64,000 nt of DNA from Novosphingobium piscinae (GTDB lineage Bacteria; Pseudomonadota; Alphaproteobacteria; Sphingomonadales; Sphingomonadaceae): the NCBI RefSeq assembly GCF_014230355.1, contig NZ_JACLAX010000002.1:248001-312000 (forward strand), in the 5' to 3' direction. Shown one piece after another: positions 34,945-43,145 of the stretch (the stretch's first letter is position 1; the number at the start of each line of letters is the position of its first letter). The notes beneath the pieces are model-generated. The model worked only from the letters and a program-made list of their open reading frames with translations. It searched no databases and was not told the origin of the DNA. A program made the translations under genes and the position numbers.

Positions 34945-35817
34945 ATGATGAAGCTGTTGTTCAAGGCCGTCGCAACGCTGGCGCTCGCCGTTTCCGGCGC
35001 AACCGCGGCCCATGCCGTGACCTTCTTCAGCAACTACAACTTCAGCTTCAACTCGTCCTGGGTGGTCAGCAGCAGCACCGGGGTGGGCAATTCGATCACG
35101 TTCCGCTCGACCACCGATCCGCTCCTGCGGGTCAAGGCGACGGCGTGGAGCATCGACCGGGGCACGACAGCCAGCAACACCGATGACATCGTCACGGCCG
35201 CTACCCTGCGCTTCTGGAGCGGCGGGCTGGGTGTCCAGAACATCTACGAGGCCAACACCTCGCCCAACCACTCGATCGACAACGGGGTCGATTCGACCAC
35301 GGTCAACGGGAACACCGTCGCCAAGAACATGGTCGATTTCGTGCTCCTGCAGTTCAACTACGACGTTGACATCAACACCATGGGCACGGGCTGGGTGTCG
35401 GGGGATTCGGATGCCTCGCTCCGCGTCGGCGCTGGTCCCACCAGCAATCCGGCGAACTGGGCGAACACCCCGGCGCTGAACAATCGCCCCGTCATCGGCA
35501 ACACGACCGGCGTGGAACTGAGCGATTTCGTCCAGGTGAACACGACCGCTGCCGGAATGAACCCGACGGCCAACGGCACCCCCAGCACCCGCAATGTGAA
35601 CGGTGACAACCAGGACGGCATGATCTGGCTGATCGGCGCCCTGTACGGCACCGAGAGCAATGACTTCTTCAAGCTCAACGCGCTGGGTGTGACCGTCTTC
35701 CCGACCATCCCCGAGCCGTCGACCTGGATGACCCTGATCCTCGGCTTTGGCTTCATCGGCTGGTCGATGCGCCGCGCCGCGTCGCGCGCATCGACCACGG
35801 TGCTCGGCGCCGCCTGA
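34945..35817 (+). CDS. PEP-CTERM sorting domain protein
   Basis: A 290-residue secreted protein: signal peptide to about residue 24 (ATAAHA then V), a long Asn/Thr/Ser-rich domain of unknown fold (multiple FSFNSSW and DNQDG-like segments), and a C-terminal tail with IPEPSTWMTLILGFGFIGW followed by MRRAASR. The tail is a complete PEP-CTERM signal, so XrtV is the likely processing enzyme. AGGATAGG precedes the paired ATG codons. The Asn/Asp-rich body may be surface-exposed and glycosylated, but nothing in the sequence proves that. Confidence 0.9.
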   Translation: MMKLLFKAVATLALAVSGATAAHAVTFFSNYNFSFNSSWVVSSSTGVGNSITFRSTTDPLLRVKATAWSIDRGTTASNTDDIVTAATLRFWSGGLGVQNIYEANTSPNHSIDNGVDSTTVNGNTVAKNMVDFVLLQFNYDVDINTMGTGWVSGDSDASLRVGAGPTSNPANWANTPALNNRPVIGNTTGVELSDFVQVNTTAAGMNPTANGTPSTRNVNGDNQDGMIWLIGALYGTESNDFFKLNALGVTVFPTIPEPSTWMTLILGFGFIGWSMRRAASRASTTVLGAA

Positions 35818-35956
35818 CGCGCCCGGCGCCGTCCTGACCGGGCGGCGACCTTCGGGTCGGACCAAATCCGGCACGCCCCGCAGCATATACCCGATGTTAA
35901 GGCTGCTTCGTCGATAACTCGCTGCGCCCCCGGGATGGGCGGCCATGGAGTGATCG

Positions 35957-36556
35957 ATGAGCGCCTACCTGAACGATGCCACGCTGCTGCGGATAGTGTT
36001 CACGACGATTGCGATCGTGCCCTTCGGCTTGTTCGCCAGCGCGGGCATCTGGCATTTCGGCGGCAAGCAGAAGAGCGGTACGGCGGTCGTCTCGATCGCC
36101 TCTGTGGTCGGCTTCGTCGCCATGCTGACGGCGCTCTGGTCGGCCGAGGGTTTCACCTTCACCGTCATTCCGGGGCTGGTGCTGCAACTCGGCTCGGCTT
36201 TCCTGTTCGGCTGGTCGGTCGGCACCTCGGGTCAGCGTACCCTTAGTCTCGCCTACAGTCCGAACTGCTCGCCGCGACTGGTTACCGAAGGGCCCTATGC
36301 CGTGGTGCGCCATCCCTTCTACACCAGCTACATCCTCTACTGGCTGGGCAATGCCCTGGTTGCGCCGACGCCCTACACCATCGGTTCGGCCGCCACGCTG
36401 GTGCTGATCTACCTCCACGCCTCGCGCGGTGAGGATGCCTTCCTGACCCAGCGCTTCGGCGACGAGTTCGTGCAGTGGCAGCGCCGCACGGGCGCCTTCT
36501 TCCCGAAGCTGGCGCGCTTCGACAACACCGCGCTCGAATCCCGCCAGTCGCGCTGA
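35957..36556 (+). CDS. Isoprenylcysteine carboxyl methyltransferase-like membrane protein
   Basis: A 199-residue protein with about five helices. The segment EGPYAVVRHPFYTSYILYWL is the signature of the ICMT/PEMT-like methyltransferase fold, where the RHP motif helps bind SAM. Bacterial members methylate lipids or unknown small substrates. ATG 35957 has GGAG upstream. It stands alone between a PEP-CTERM gene and a GT2 gene; its link to the polysaccharide pathway is unproved. Confidence 0.8.
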   Translation: MSAYLNDATLLRIVFTTIAIVPFGLFASAGIWHFGGKQKSGTAVVSIASVVGFVAMLTALWSAEGFTFTVIPGLVLQLGSAFLFGWSVGTSGQRTLSLAYSPNCSPRLVTEGPYAVVRHPFYTSYILYWLGNALVAPTPYTIGSAATLVLIYLHASRGEDAFLTQRFGDEFVQWQRRTGAFFPKLARFDNTALESRQSR

Positions 36557-36822
36557 TCCGCCATCAGGGTTGGGGCAGGGCCGCTGCGGTCCGGCCGCGC
36601 TATGGCAGGGTGCCGACCTGTCCCAAACCCCTTGGCCTCGTCCCGGGCAGACTGCTAGGGCAAGGACTGGGTATCGCCAGGACCGCGCAGGGCCGGGCGG
36701 AAGCGGGAGTAGAGTGATGAGCATGCCGGGAGCTGTCCGGATCAGCGGCGGGCAGGGCAGGGCTTTCGCCTCGGCCCTATCGCGGTTTGCGCCGGGCTGG
36801 CCCGCGAGGGCGGGATCGCCCG

Positions 36823-38010
36823 ATGATCGCTGAGGCCTGGCTGTGGCTCGGTTGGCTGCTGGCTGTCCCGCCGCTGGTGGCTCTGGCGATCTTCGTCGCC
36901 GAAGTGGCCATGGGGCTTGCGGCAGCCCGCTCCGAACCGGCGGCGCTATCGGTGCCCTCCCGCATCGCCATCCTGATTCCCGCGCACAACGAGGCGGCCA
37001 GCATCGCCGCGACCGTGGCCGGGCTGCGCGACGCGGCGCCGGCCGGCACCCGCATCCTGGTGGTGGCCGACAACTGCACGGACCAGACTGCCGCGCTGGC
37101 GCGTTCGGCCGGGGCCGAGGTGACCGAGCGCAGCCATGCCACGCTGCGCGGCAAGGGCTATGCCCTGGCTCATGGCCGCGACGTGCTGGCGCTGGATCCG
37201 CCCGAGGTCGTGCTGATCGTCGATGCCGATTGCGAACTGACGCCTGGATCGGTCGAGCAACTCGCTGCCGCAACCCGCAGCGGCGTGCCGGCCCAGGCCG
37301 AAAACCTGCTCCTGCCCGATCTGACCGCTCCGGCGCTGGTGCAGATCTCGAGCTTCGCCCTGCTGGTCAAGAACCTGGTGCGGTCACGCGGGATGACCCG
37401 AATGGGCGGCTGCGCGCTGCTGACCGGCACCGGCATGGCCTTTCCCTGGCCGGTTTTCGCTGCTGCCCCTCTGGCGACATCGGACATCGCCGAAGACCTT
37501 GGCCTGACGATCACGCTGGCGGGACAGGGCATCCGGCCCCGGCTCGTCACCCAGGCCGGCGTGCGCAGCCGGGCCGCGTCGCTCCGCGACAGCGCCGCCC
37601 AGCGGCGCCGGTGGGAGCACGGGTTCCTTGGCAATGCCCGCAAGCATGCCCTGCCCACGCTGTGGCGGGGCCTCACCCAGCCTTCGCGCGTGCTCGTCGC
37701 GCTTGGGCTGCACCTCATCGTTCCACCGCTGGCCCTGCTGTTCCTCGCCGCTGGCGCGATCGAGCTGGTGCTGCTGGCCGGCGGCGCGCTGACCCAGGTC
37801 TGGACCCCGGCACTGGGGCTGGCGGCCGGGCTGGTGGCGGCGATCGTGTTCACGGCGCTGGCCTGGCTGCGCTTCGGACGGTCCACGCTGGCCTTCGCGG
37901 CCCTGCTGCAGGCTCCGCTCTACGTGCTCTGGAAAATCCCCACCTACATCGGCTTTTTCAAATCGCGGCAGGTGACCTGGGAGCGCACGCGGCGCGCCGG
38001 AGAAGACTGA
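36823..38010 (+). CDS. Membrane GT2 glycosyltransferase, processive-type motifs
   Basis: A 395-residue protein: a helix at about residues 5-30, then AILIPAHNEAASIAATVAGL, VADNCTDQT and the metal site VDADCE. The acceptor-side TSDIAEDLGLTI (ED) and QRRRWEHG (Q-x-x-R-W) follow, and three C-terminal helices end the protein. The D, D-x-D, ED and QxxRW set is that of cellulose/hyaluronan-synthase-like enzymes. The polymer is unknown. An ATG twelve codons upstream (36787) is possible. About 266 bases before it hold no supported gene. Confidence 0.85.
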   Translation: MIAEAWLWLGWLLAVPPLVALAIFVAEVAMGLAAARSEPAALSVPSRIAILIPAHNEAASIAATVAGLRDAAPAGTRILVVADNCTDQTAALARSAGAEVTERSHATLRGKGYALAHGRDVLALDPPEVVLIVDADCELTPGSVEQLAAATRSGVPAQAENLLLPDLTAPALVQISSFALLVKNLVRSRGMTRMGGCALLTGTGMAFPWPVFAAAPLATSDIAEDLGLTITLAGQGIRPRLVTQAGVRSRAASLRDSAAQRRRWEHGFLGNARKHALPTLWRGLTQPSRVLVALGLHLIVPPLALLFLAAGAIELVLLAGGALTQVWTPALGLAAGLVAAIVFTALAWLRFGRSTLAFAALLQAPLYVLWKIPTYIGFFKSRQVTWERTRRAGED

Positions 38011-38180
38011 TGCACTCGGTACGGCCTGTGCCGCCAAACCCACAAACATCTGAAATTGCGATGACGTGAGCCACCCTAGGGTAAAGTTTACACTCTTTTG
38101 GTTTCAATGGCCTCTAATGGAACGCTAGGCGAACGAGGCCATAGCTCGGGTTCAGTCATGCCAGGCAAGAGGGGGCGGGA

Positions 38181-38993
38181 ATGCGGATGCTGATCCGCCC
38201 ATTGCGGCGGAAGGGCCGAATGGCAGCCCGCTGGTTGGAGCAGCGGCGCGGCCGTGAGCTTGCGCTGCTGCTGCTCTTGCTCATGGTGTTCCCGTTGGGC
38301 TGGACCCTGTTTCCCACGACGGTAGCCGGTCTCGCCCAGGCGTGGCAGGATCCGTTCCGTCTGATGGCGCTGCGCTCGCCCGGGCCGCGCGACCGCGGTG
38401 CGATGTACAACATCAAGACCCAACGCCTCGCTGCCCGCGACCGCGAGGACCCGGTTCCCGGTCTGACCGACGTGTTCCCGCGCGAGCGGGTCCTGGCGGT
38501 CACCCGCGAGCGCCCCGGGCTGGTCGATCCGGCCGATGCCGGGCAGTTCGCCGGTGATCCGTTCGGCGGGGTGGGTCCCCTGGCCTTGGGCGGGGCCGAT
38601 CCGGGTCTGGCGCTGCCCCTGCCGGCGATTGCTCCGCTGTCGTCAGGCCCGACCATACCGGGGCTAGGTCCCCTGGCATTGATCCCTGGCGGGGGCGGCG
38701 GCGACGATGGGCTGGTTCCGACCACCCCGACGGTCCCGACAACGCCGACCGTGCCGGCCGGGCCGACCACGCCGATCGCGCCGACCGCGCCGATCGGCGG
38801 GACCGACCCGACCGGCGGGACCGGCGGGACCGGCGGCACCGACCCGAACGGCGGCACCGGCACGACGCCGGGCGGCACCTCTGCCATTCCCGAGCCGCAG
38901 ACCTGGTTGACCACGATCCTCGGTCTGTTCCTGGTTGCCGCTGGCTTGCGCCGCCGCACCGCCCGCGGTCTGGCCCGTCCCGCGCTGGCCTGA
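38181..38993 (+). CDS. PEP-CTERM protein with Pro/Thr- and Gly-rich linker
   Basis: A 270-residue protein. The N-terminus is strongly basic for about 27 residues, then has one helix (LALLLLLLMVFPLGWTLF). A polar segment follows, then a Pro/Thr-rich and Gly/Thr-rich low-complexity stretch (about 180-235), and the tail IPEPQTWLTTILGLFLVAAG followed by LRRR. The PEP-CTERM signal is complete, but the N-terminus looks more like an uncleaved anchor than an ordinary signal peptide unless translation starts at the ATG near 38220. GGGGGCGGGA precedes the chosen start. The function of the body is unknown. Confidence 0.75.
   Translation: MRMLIRPLRRKGRMAARWLEQRRGRELALLLLLLMVFPLGWTLFPTTVAGLAQAWQDPFRLMALRSPGPRDRGAMYNIKTQRLAARDREDPVPGLTDVFPRERVLAVTRERPGLVDPADAGQFAGDPFGGVGPLALGGADPGLALPLPAIAPLSSGPTIPGLGPLALIPGGGGGDDGLVPTTPTVPTTPTVPAGPTTPIAPTAPIGGTDPTGGTGGTGGTDPNGGTGTTPGGTSAIPEPQTWLTTILGLFLVAAGLRRRTARGLARPALA
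38717..38880 (+). repeat. Imperfect short tandem repeats within a coding region
   Basis: The DNA consists of repeated CCGACC/CCGACG-like and GGCGGGACC-like units encoding Thr-Pro-rich and then Gly-Gly-Thr-rich peptide repeats inside the PEP-CTERM gene. Such arrays can vary in copy number by slippage. Confidence 0.7.
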
Positions 38994-38999
38994 CCGCCG

Positions 39000-39617
39000 A
39001 TGCGGCGCGCCCCGCTTGTCGCGCTTGGCATCCTGGCCCTGGGCCTTGCCGCCCTGGGCTGGACGTGGTGGCCGGCGGCCCGTCCGGCGCCCGCCCCGGC
39101 GCCACCGGCAGCGTCCTCCGCCGGATCGAACCGCGTGGTCTACCCGCCCGGGCACCGGCCTGCCGTCGTCCTGACCCCGCAGCGGCGCGAGCCGATCCGC
39201 TCGATCCTTAACCTGCGGCAGCCGATGCACTTCGGCCAATGGGTATGGGACGAGCGCGGCATTCCGGCCGGACCGGTGTGGATCAGGGTCGACCTGACCG
39301 CCCAGATCCTCTCGGTGTTCCGCGGCGGGGACGAGATCGGCAGCACCGTCGTGCTTTACGGCGCAGCCGACAAGCCCAGTCCAGCCGGAGTGTTCCCGGT
39401 GCTGCGCAAAGCGGCGGAATACCGGTCGCGCACCTACGATGCCGACATGCCCTTCATGCTCCAGCTCACCGCCGACGGCGTGGCGATCCACGGTGCAGAG
39501 GTGCGTCGCGGCGCGGCCACCCATGGCTGCATCGGCGTGCCGGTGGACTTCGCTCGGCGACTGTTCGGCGCGGTGACCCGGGGTGATCTGGTGCTGATCC
39601 AGGGCGCCGCCAGCTAA
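39000..39617 (+). CDS. L,D-transpeptidase (YkuD family)
   Basis: A 205-residue protein with an N-terminal helix or signal (about residues 5-25) and a YkuD domain: IRVDLTAQILSVFRGGDEIG and the catalytic block HGAEVRRGAATHGCIGVP, with the active-site Cys in HGCIGVP. Such enzymes make 3-3 crosslinks in peptidoglycan or anchor proteins to it. It starts six bases after the PEP-CTERM gene stop, so the two are probably co-transcribed. Confidence 0.9.
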   Translation: MRRAPLVALGILALGLAALGWTWWPAARPAPAPAPPAASSAGSNRVVYPPGHRPAVVLTPQRREPIRSILNLRQPMHFGQWVWDERGIPAGPVWIRVDLTAQILSVFRGGDEIGSTVVLYGAADKPSPAGVFPVLRKAAEYRSRTYDADMPFMLQLTADGVAIHGAEVRRGAATHGCIGVPVDFARRLFGAVTRGDLVLIQGAAS

Positions 39618-39671
39618 GCCCGCGTTAACCACCTGCGCTAACCAGGACCTGCAACCGAACGCTGACCTGAC

Positions 39672-39708
39672 TGCGCGATACCTGCCGGGACAAGGCAGGT
39701 ATCGCGCA
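39672..39708 (+). promoter_or_regulatory. 15-bp perfect hairpin covering the ribosome-binding site of the CAP gene
   Basis: A perfect inverted repeat (39672-39686 and 39694-39708) with a seven-base loop ends one base before the ATG at 39710. Its right arm contains the only Shine-Dalgarno-like sequence (GGCAGG). As RNA it would hide the start site; as DNA it could be an operator. It could also act as a terminator for the preceding gene, but has no T-tract. Confidence 0.6.
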
Positions 39709-39709
39709 C

Positions 39710-40234
39710 ATGGTCCGTTTTCCGCACAAGGCTCTGCTGGCTGCCGCCGCCCTCGCGCTGGGCGCCCCGGCACTGCTCGGCAGCACCAGCTTCGATGGCG
39801 GGTTCGAGCAGCGGGTGCTCGCGGCCCACAATCTCGAGCGCTCGCGCATGGGCGTCGGCCCCTTGCGCTGGAACCCGCGTCTTGCCGACAATGCCCAGCG
39901 CTGGGCTGACTATCTTGCCGCCACCGGGCGGTTCGAGCACGCTCCGGAAAACCGCCTGAACCCGGAAGGCGAGAACCTTTGGGCCGGCACCCGCAGCTAT
40001 TTCACCCCCGAGGCCATGGTCGATGCCTGGGTGCGCGAGAAGCGCCATTTCCGCCCCGGCGTGTTTCCCAACAACAGCCTGACCGGGCAGGTCGAGGACG
40101 TCGGCCACTACACCCAGCTGATCTGGCGCGCGACCGGCGAGGTCGGCTGCGCACTGGCGCGCGGGCGCCAGGAGGACGTGCTGGTCTGTCGCTATGCCGA
40201 GGCCGGCAACTGGAAGGGCGAGCGCCCGCTCTAG
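39710..40234 (+). CDS. CAP domain (SCP/PR-1-like) secreted protein
   Basis: A 174-residue protein with a signal peptide (about residues 1-24) and a single CAP domain: AAHNLERSRMGVGPLRWNP near the start, FEHAPENRLN, and the diagnostic GHYTQLIWRATGEVGCALA. The His/Glu cavity residues are present. Bacterial CAP proteins are secreted or periplasmic and of unsettled function. The start codon lies right next to a perfect hairpin. The gene is followed 79 bases later by uvrC. Confidence 0.9.
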   Translation: MVRFPHKALLAAAALALGAPALLGSTSFDGGFEQRVLAAHNLERSRMGVGPLRWNPRLADNAQRWADYLAATGRFEHAPENRLNPEGENLWAGTRSYFTPEAMVDAWVREKRHFRPGVFPNNSLTGQVEDVGHYTQLIWRATGEVGCALARGRQEDVLVCRYAEAGNWKGERPL

Positions 40235-40313
40235 GCTCGCCCTGGCCGACCGGGCAGCGGGTAACCCGCTCAGCCCCCTCCCAATCCGGGCGGCGATCGC
40301 CTATCTGCCCCCC

Positions 40314-42263
40314 ATGACACGCACGCCGGCCGGTTCCCCGTCTTCGCCCCAGGGCGCCGAGCGCTTCCACGAGGAGCGCGCCGCCACGACCGTGCGGGGC
40401 AGCGAGCAGCCCGATCTCGAGCGCGGGGTGGCGGCGATCCGCGAGACGGTCGCCACCTTGCCGACCCGTCCCGGGGTTTACCGCATGCAGGATGCCCGCG
40501 GCGACGTGCTCTACGTCGGCAAGGCGCGGGTGCTGCGCAACCGCGTGGCCAACTACACCCAGGTCGAGCGGCTGCCGCTGCGGTTGCAGCGCATGGTCAG
40601 CCAGACGCGGGGCATGACCATCGTCACCACCAACAGCGAAGCCGAGGCGCTGCTGCTCGAGGCGCAGCTGATCAAGCGCTTCCGGCCACCCTACAACGTG
40701 CTGCTGCGCGACGACAAATCGTTCCCCTTCATCCTGCTGCGCGCCGATCATGCCTATCCGCGGATCACCAAGCACCGCGGCGCGCGCAAGGCCGAGGGGA
40801 ACTACTATGGGCCCTTCGCCAGCGCCGGATCGGTCAACACCACGATCAACGCGTTGCAGAAGCTGTTCCTGCTGCGCTCGTGCACCGACAGCTTCTTCAG
40901 CCGCCGCGACCGGCCCTGCCTGCTCTACCAGATCAAGCGCTGCTCGGCCCCCTGCGTCGGGCGGATCGACGAGGCCGGCTATGCCGAGCTGGTCGGCGAG
41001 GCCAAGGACTTCCTCGGCGGGCGCTCGTCGGCGGTGCAGCGCAAGATCGAGGCGCAGATGCAGGAGGCGGCCGAGGCGCTCGATTTCGAGCGCGCGGCCA
41101 TGCTGCGCGACCGGCTGCGCGCTGCCACCTTCATCCAGGGCAGCCAGGCGATCAACGCGGAAGGGCTCGACAGCGCCGATATCTTCGCGCTCGCGGCCAA
41201 GGGCGGGCAGATCGCGATCCAGGCCTTCTTCATCCGCGGCGGGCAGAACTGGGGGCATCGGGCCTTCTTCCCGACCCACACCGAGGGCCTCAGCGAGGCC
41301 GAGGTGCTGTCCGCCTTCCTCGCCCAGTTCTACGAGGAGGTGCCGCCGCCGCGGGTATTGCTGCTCGACCGCGACCTGCCCGAGGCCGAACTGCTCGCCG
41401 AGGCGCTGCGCCCGGCCGCCGGCGGCAAGGTCGAGATCGCGGTGCCCCAGCGCGGCGATCGCCGGCGGCTGATCGACCAGGCCAGTCGTAACGCGGTGGA
41501 GGCGCTTGACCGGCGCCTGGCCGAAAGCGGCACCAAGGCGCGCACTCTGCGCGAGGTGGCCGAATTCCTTGAGCTGCCCGAGGTGCCGCAGCGCATCGAG
41601 GTCTACGACAACAGCCACATCCAGGGCACCAATGCGCTCGGCGCGATGATCGTCGCCGGGCCCGAGGGGTTCCTCAAGAACCAGTACCGCAAGTTCAACA
41701 TCAAGCGCGCCGAGACCCAGCCGGGCGACGACTTCGCGATGATGCGCGAGGTCATGGCGCGGCGGTTCGGGCGCGCGGTGAGCGAGGATCCCGACCGCGA
41801 GGGCGGGACCTGGCCCGACCTGGTGCTGATCGACGGCGGCAAGGGCCAGATGAGCGCGGTGCGCGCGGTGATCGAGGAACTGGGGATCGAGGACTTGCCG
41901 CTGATCGCCATAGCCAAGGGCCCGCACCACGGGCGCGAGGGGCGCGAGGTGTTCCACTTCCCCGACGGCCGCGAAAAGACCCTGCCGGTCAATAGCCCGG
42001 TCCTGTTCTATCTCCAGCGGCTGCGCGACGAGGTGCACCGCTATGCGATCGGCGCGCACCGCGAGAAGCGCAGCCGGGCGATCACCGCCAGCCCGCTTGA
42101 CGAGATCCCCGGCATCGGTCCGGCCCGCAAGCGTGCGCTGCTCCTTCATTTCGGCACGGCCGGGAAGGTCCGTGCTGCCTCGCTGGAGGATCTCCGCCGC
42201 GTTCCCGGCGTCAGCGCCGCGGTCGCCCAGACCGTTTACGACTTCTATCACCCCGGCGGCTGA
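40314..42263 (+). CDS. uvrC: Excinuclease ABC subunit C
   Basis: A 649-residue UvrC, the dual-incision nuclease of nucleotide excision repair. Domains in order: GIY-YIG (GVYRMQDARGDVLYVGKARV, about residues 55-75); Cys-rich region (CLLYQIKRCSAPCVGRID); UVR helix pair (EAQMQEAAEALDFERAAMLR); RNase H-like nuclease (IEVYDNSHIQG, then DLVLIDGGKGQ); and the terminal helix-hairpin-helix pair (DEIPGIGPARKRALL). The start ATG 40314 leaves a polar N-terminal extension of about 45 residues and has no clear ribosome-binding site. Length is slightly above the usual 600-630. Confidence 0.95.
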   Translation: MTRTPAGSPSSPQGAERFHEERAATTVRGSEQPDLERGVAAIRETVATLPTRPGVYRMQDARGDVLYVGKARVLRNRVANYTQVERLPLRLQRMVSQTRGMTIVTTNSEAEALLLEAQLIKRFRPPYNVLLRDDKSFPFILLRADHAYPRITKHRGARKAEGNYYGPFASAGSVNTTINALQKLFLLRSCTDSFFSRRDRPCLLYQIKRCSAPCVGRIDEAGYAELVGEAKDFLGGRSSAVQRKIEAQMQEAAEALDFERAAMLRDRLRAATFIQGSQAINAEGLDSADIFALAAKGGQIAIQAFFIRGGQNWGHRAFFPTHTEGLSEAEVLSAFLAQFYEEVPPPRVLLLDRDLPEAELLAEALRPAAGGKVEIAVPQRGDRRRLIDQASRNAVEALDRRLAESGTKARTLREVAEFLELPEVPQRIEVYDNSHIQGTNALGAMIVAGPEGFLKNQYRKFNIKRAETQPGDDFAMMREVMARRFGRAVSEDPDREGGTWPDLVLIDGGKGQMSAVRAVIEELGIEDLPLIAIAKGPHHGREGREVFHFPDGREKTLPVNSPVLFYLQRLRDEVHRYAIGAHREKRSRAITASPLDEIPGIGPARKRALLLHFGTAGKVRAASLEDLRRVPGVSAAVAQTVYDFYHPGG

Positions 42264-42310
42264 GCCGCGCCGCAGCGCAGCACTCGCCGAAGCGGAGGGT
42301 GCGGCTCAGC
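42259..42310. terminator. Inverted repeat spanning two convergent stop codons
   Basis: GCTGAGCCGC (42259-42268) and GCGGCTCAGC (42301-42310) form a ten-base-pair dyad around a 32-base GC-rich interior. It includes the stop codons of uvrC and the convergent cupin gene. A terminator role is plausible but the loop is long. Confidence 0.4.
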
Positions 42311-43145
42311 GCCGCCCGGTCAGCCGGGCATAGGCCCGCCAGGCCAGGGCCTTGCCGCGGTTGGTCGCGGGCCAGCGGCCCGGCCGCCGCGGCGTAAGGC
42401 CCCAGCGCCGCAGCACCCCGTTGAACGCCCGGGCATCGGCCTCGGCGAAGGACCAGTCCGAACGCCAGGTGATCGATAGCGAGACCGAGGGCTCGGGCCC
42501 GTTGCGTACGAAATGCGGGGCCATCACCGGCACGAACAGCGCTTCGCCCGGAGCCAGTGGAAACTCGGTGCCACCCTCCAGCAGCGCGTCGTGCCAGGTC
42601 AGCTCGCGCCCGCCGCCGACGTGGTAGGTCTCGTGCACCTCGTCGGGGGCGTAGCGCGGGTTTCCTGCAGGAAACTGCGTCATCACCTTGGTCCCGCGGA
42701 CCTGCAGCAGGATGTTGTGCTCCGGATCGAAATGGTAGGGCGTGACCCCGCCCGGCGAGGTGATGAAGATGAAGCCCTGCAGCTTCAGCATCGCCCCGGT
42801 GCGCGGCTCGATTGTCGCGCGCAGCTCGGCCAGCAGGCCGTGCAGCAGGTCGCGGTAGGCGGGCACCTGCTCGATGTTCTTGAGCGCGGCCCACGAGCCG
42901 GTCTGCTCGATCCGCCGGATGGTCTCGCCGATCGGGATGCCGGTCGGATCGGGCTTGCCATTGATCCCGATTGGCAGGTCCGCGAAGTTGTATTCGATCG
43001 AGGCCGGCGGCAGCGCCTCGGCCAGCTCGGCGAGGGCGTCGAGCTCGAGCAGCGGGTGCGCGCCCAGGGCGTGGGCCAGCGTGTGCGGCACCTCGGGGTA
43101 GTGGGCGGCGAAGGTGGCCAGGCTGGCCGGCGGGAATACGGTCAT
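42306..43145 (-). CDS. Cupin-like/JmjC-type iron-dependent oxygenase candidate
   Basis: A 279-residue protein with a cupin_8/JmjC-like core. GVTPYHFDPEHNILLQVRG carries the HxD metal pair, PGEALFVPVMAPHFVRNG the distal His, and SITWRSDWS ends the core. Relatives are Fe(II)/2-oxoglutarate hydroxylases, or proteins annotated only as cupin-like. The ATG overlaps the stop of the upstream acetyltransferase gene by four bases (ATGA), so the two act together, perhaps on the same substrate. Confidence 0.8.
   Translation of the reverse strand: MTVFPPASLATFAAHYPEVPHTLAHALGAHPLLELDALAELAEALPPASIEYNFADLPIGINGKPDPTGIPIGETIRRIEQTGSWAALKNIEQVPAYRDLLHGLLAELRATIEPRTGAMLKLQGFIFITSPGGVTPYHFDPEHNILLQVRGTKVMTQFPAGNPRYAPDEVHETYHVGGGRELTWHDALLEGGTEFPLAPGEALFVPVMAPHFVRNGPEPSVSLSITWRSDWSFAEADARAFNGVLRRWGLTPRRPGRWPATNRGKALAWRAYARLTGRR

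Noticed and set aside
36570..36833. Small open frame before the GT2 gene at 36823
   Set aside because: No ribosome-binding site, Arg/Gly-rich composition and overlap with the better supported GT2 start.
40002..42251. 749-codon open frame antisense to uvrC
   Set aside because: Mirror of a well-conserved gene in high-GC DNA; its translation has no recognisable domain.
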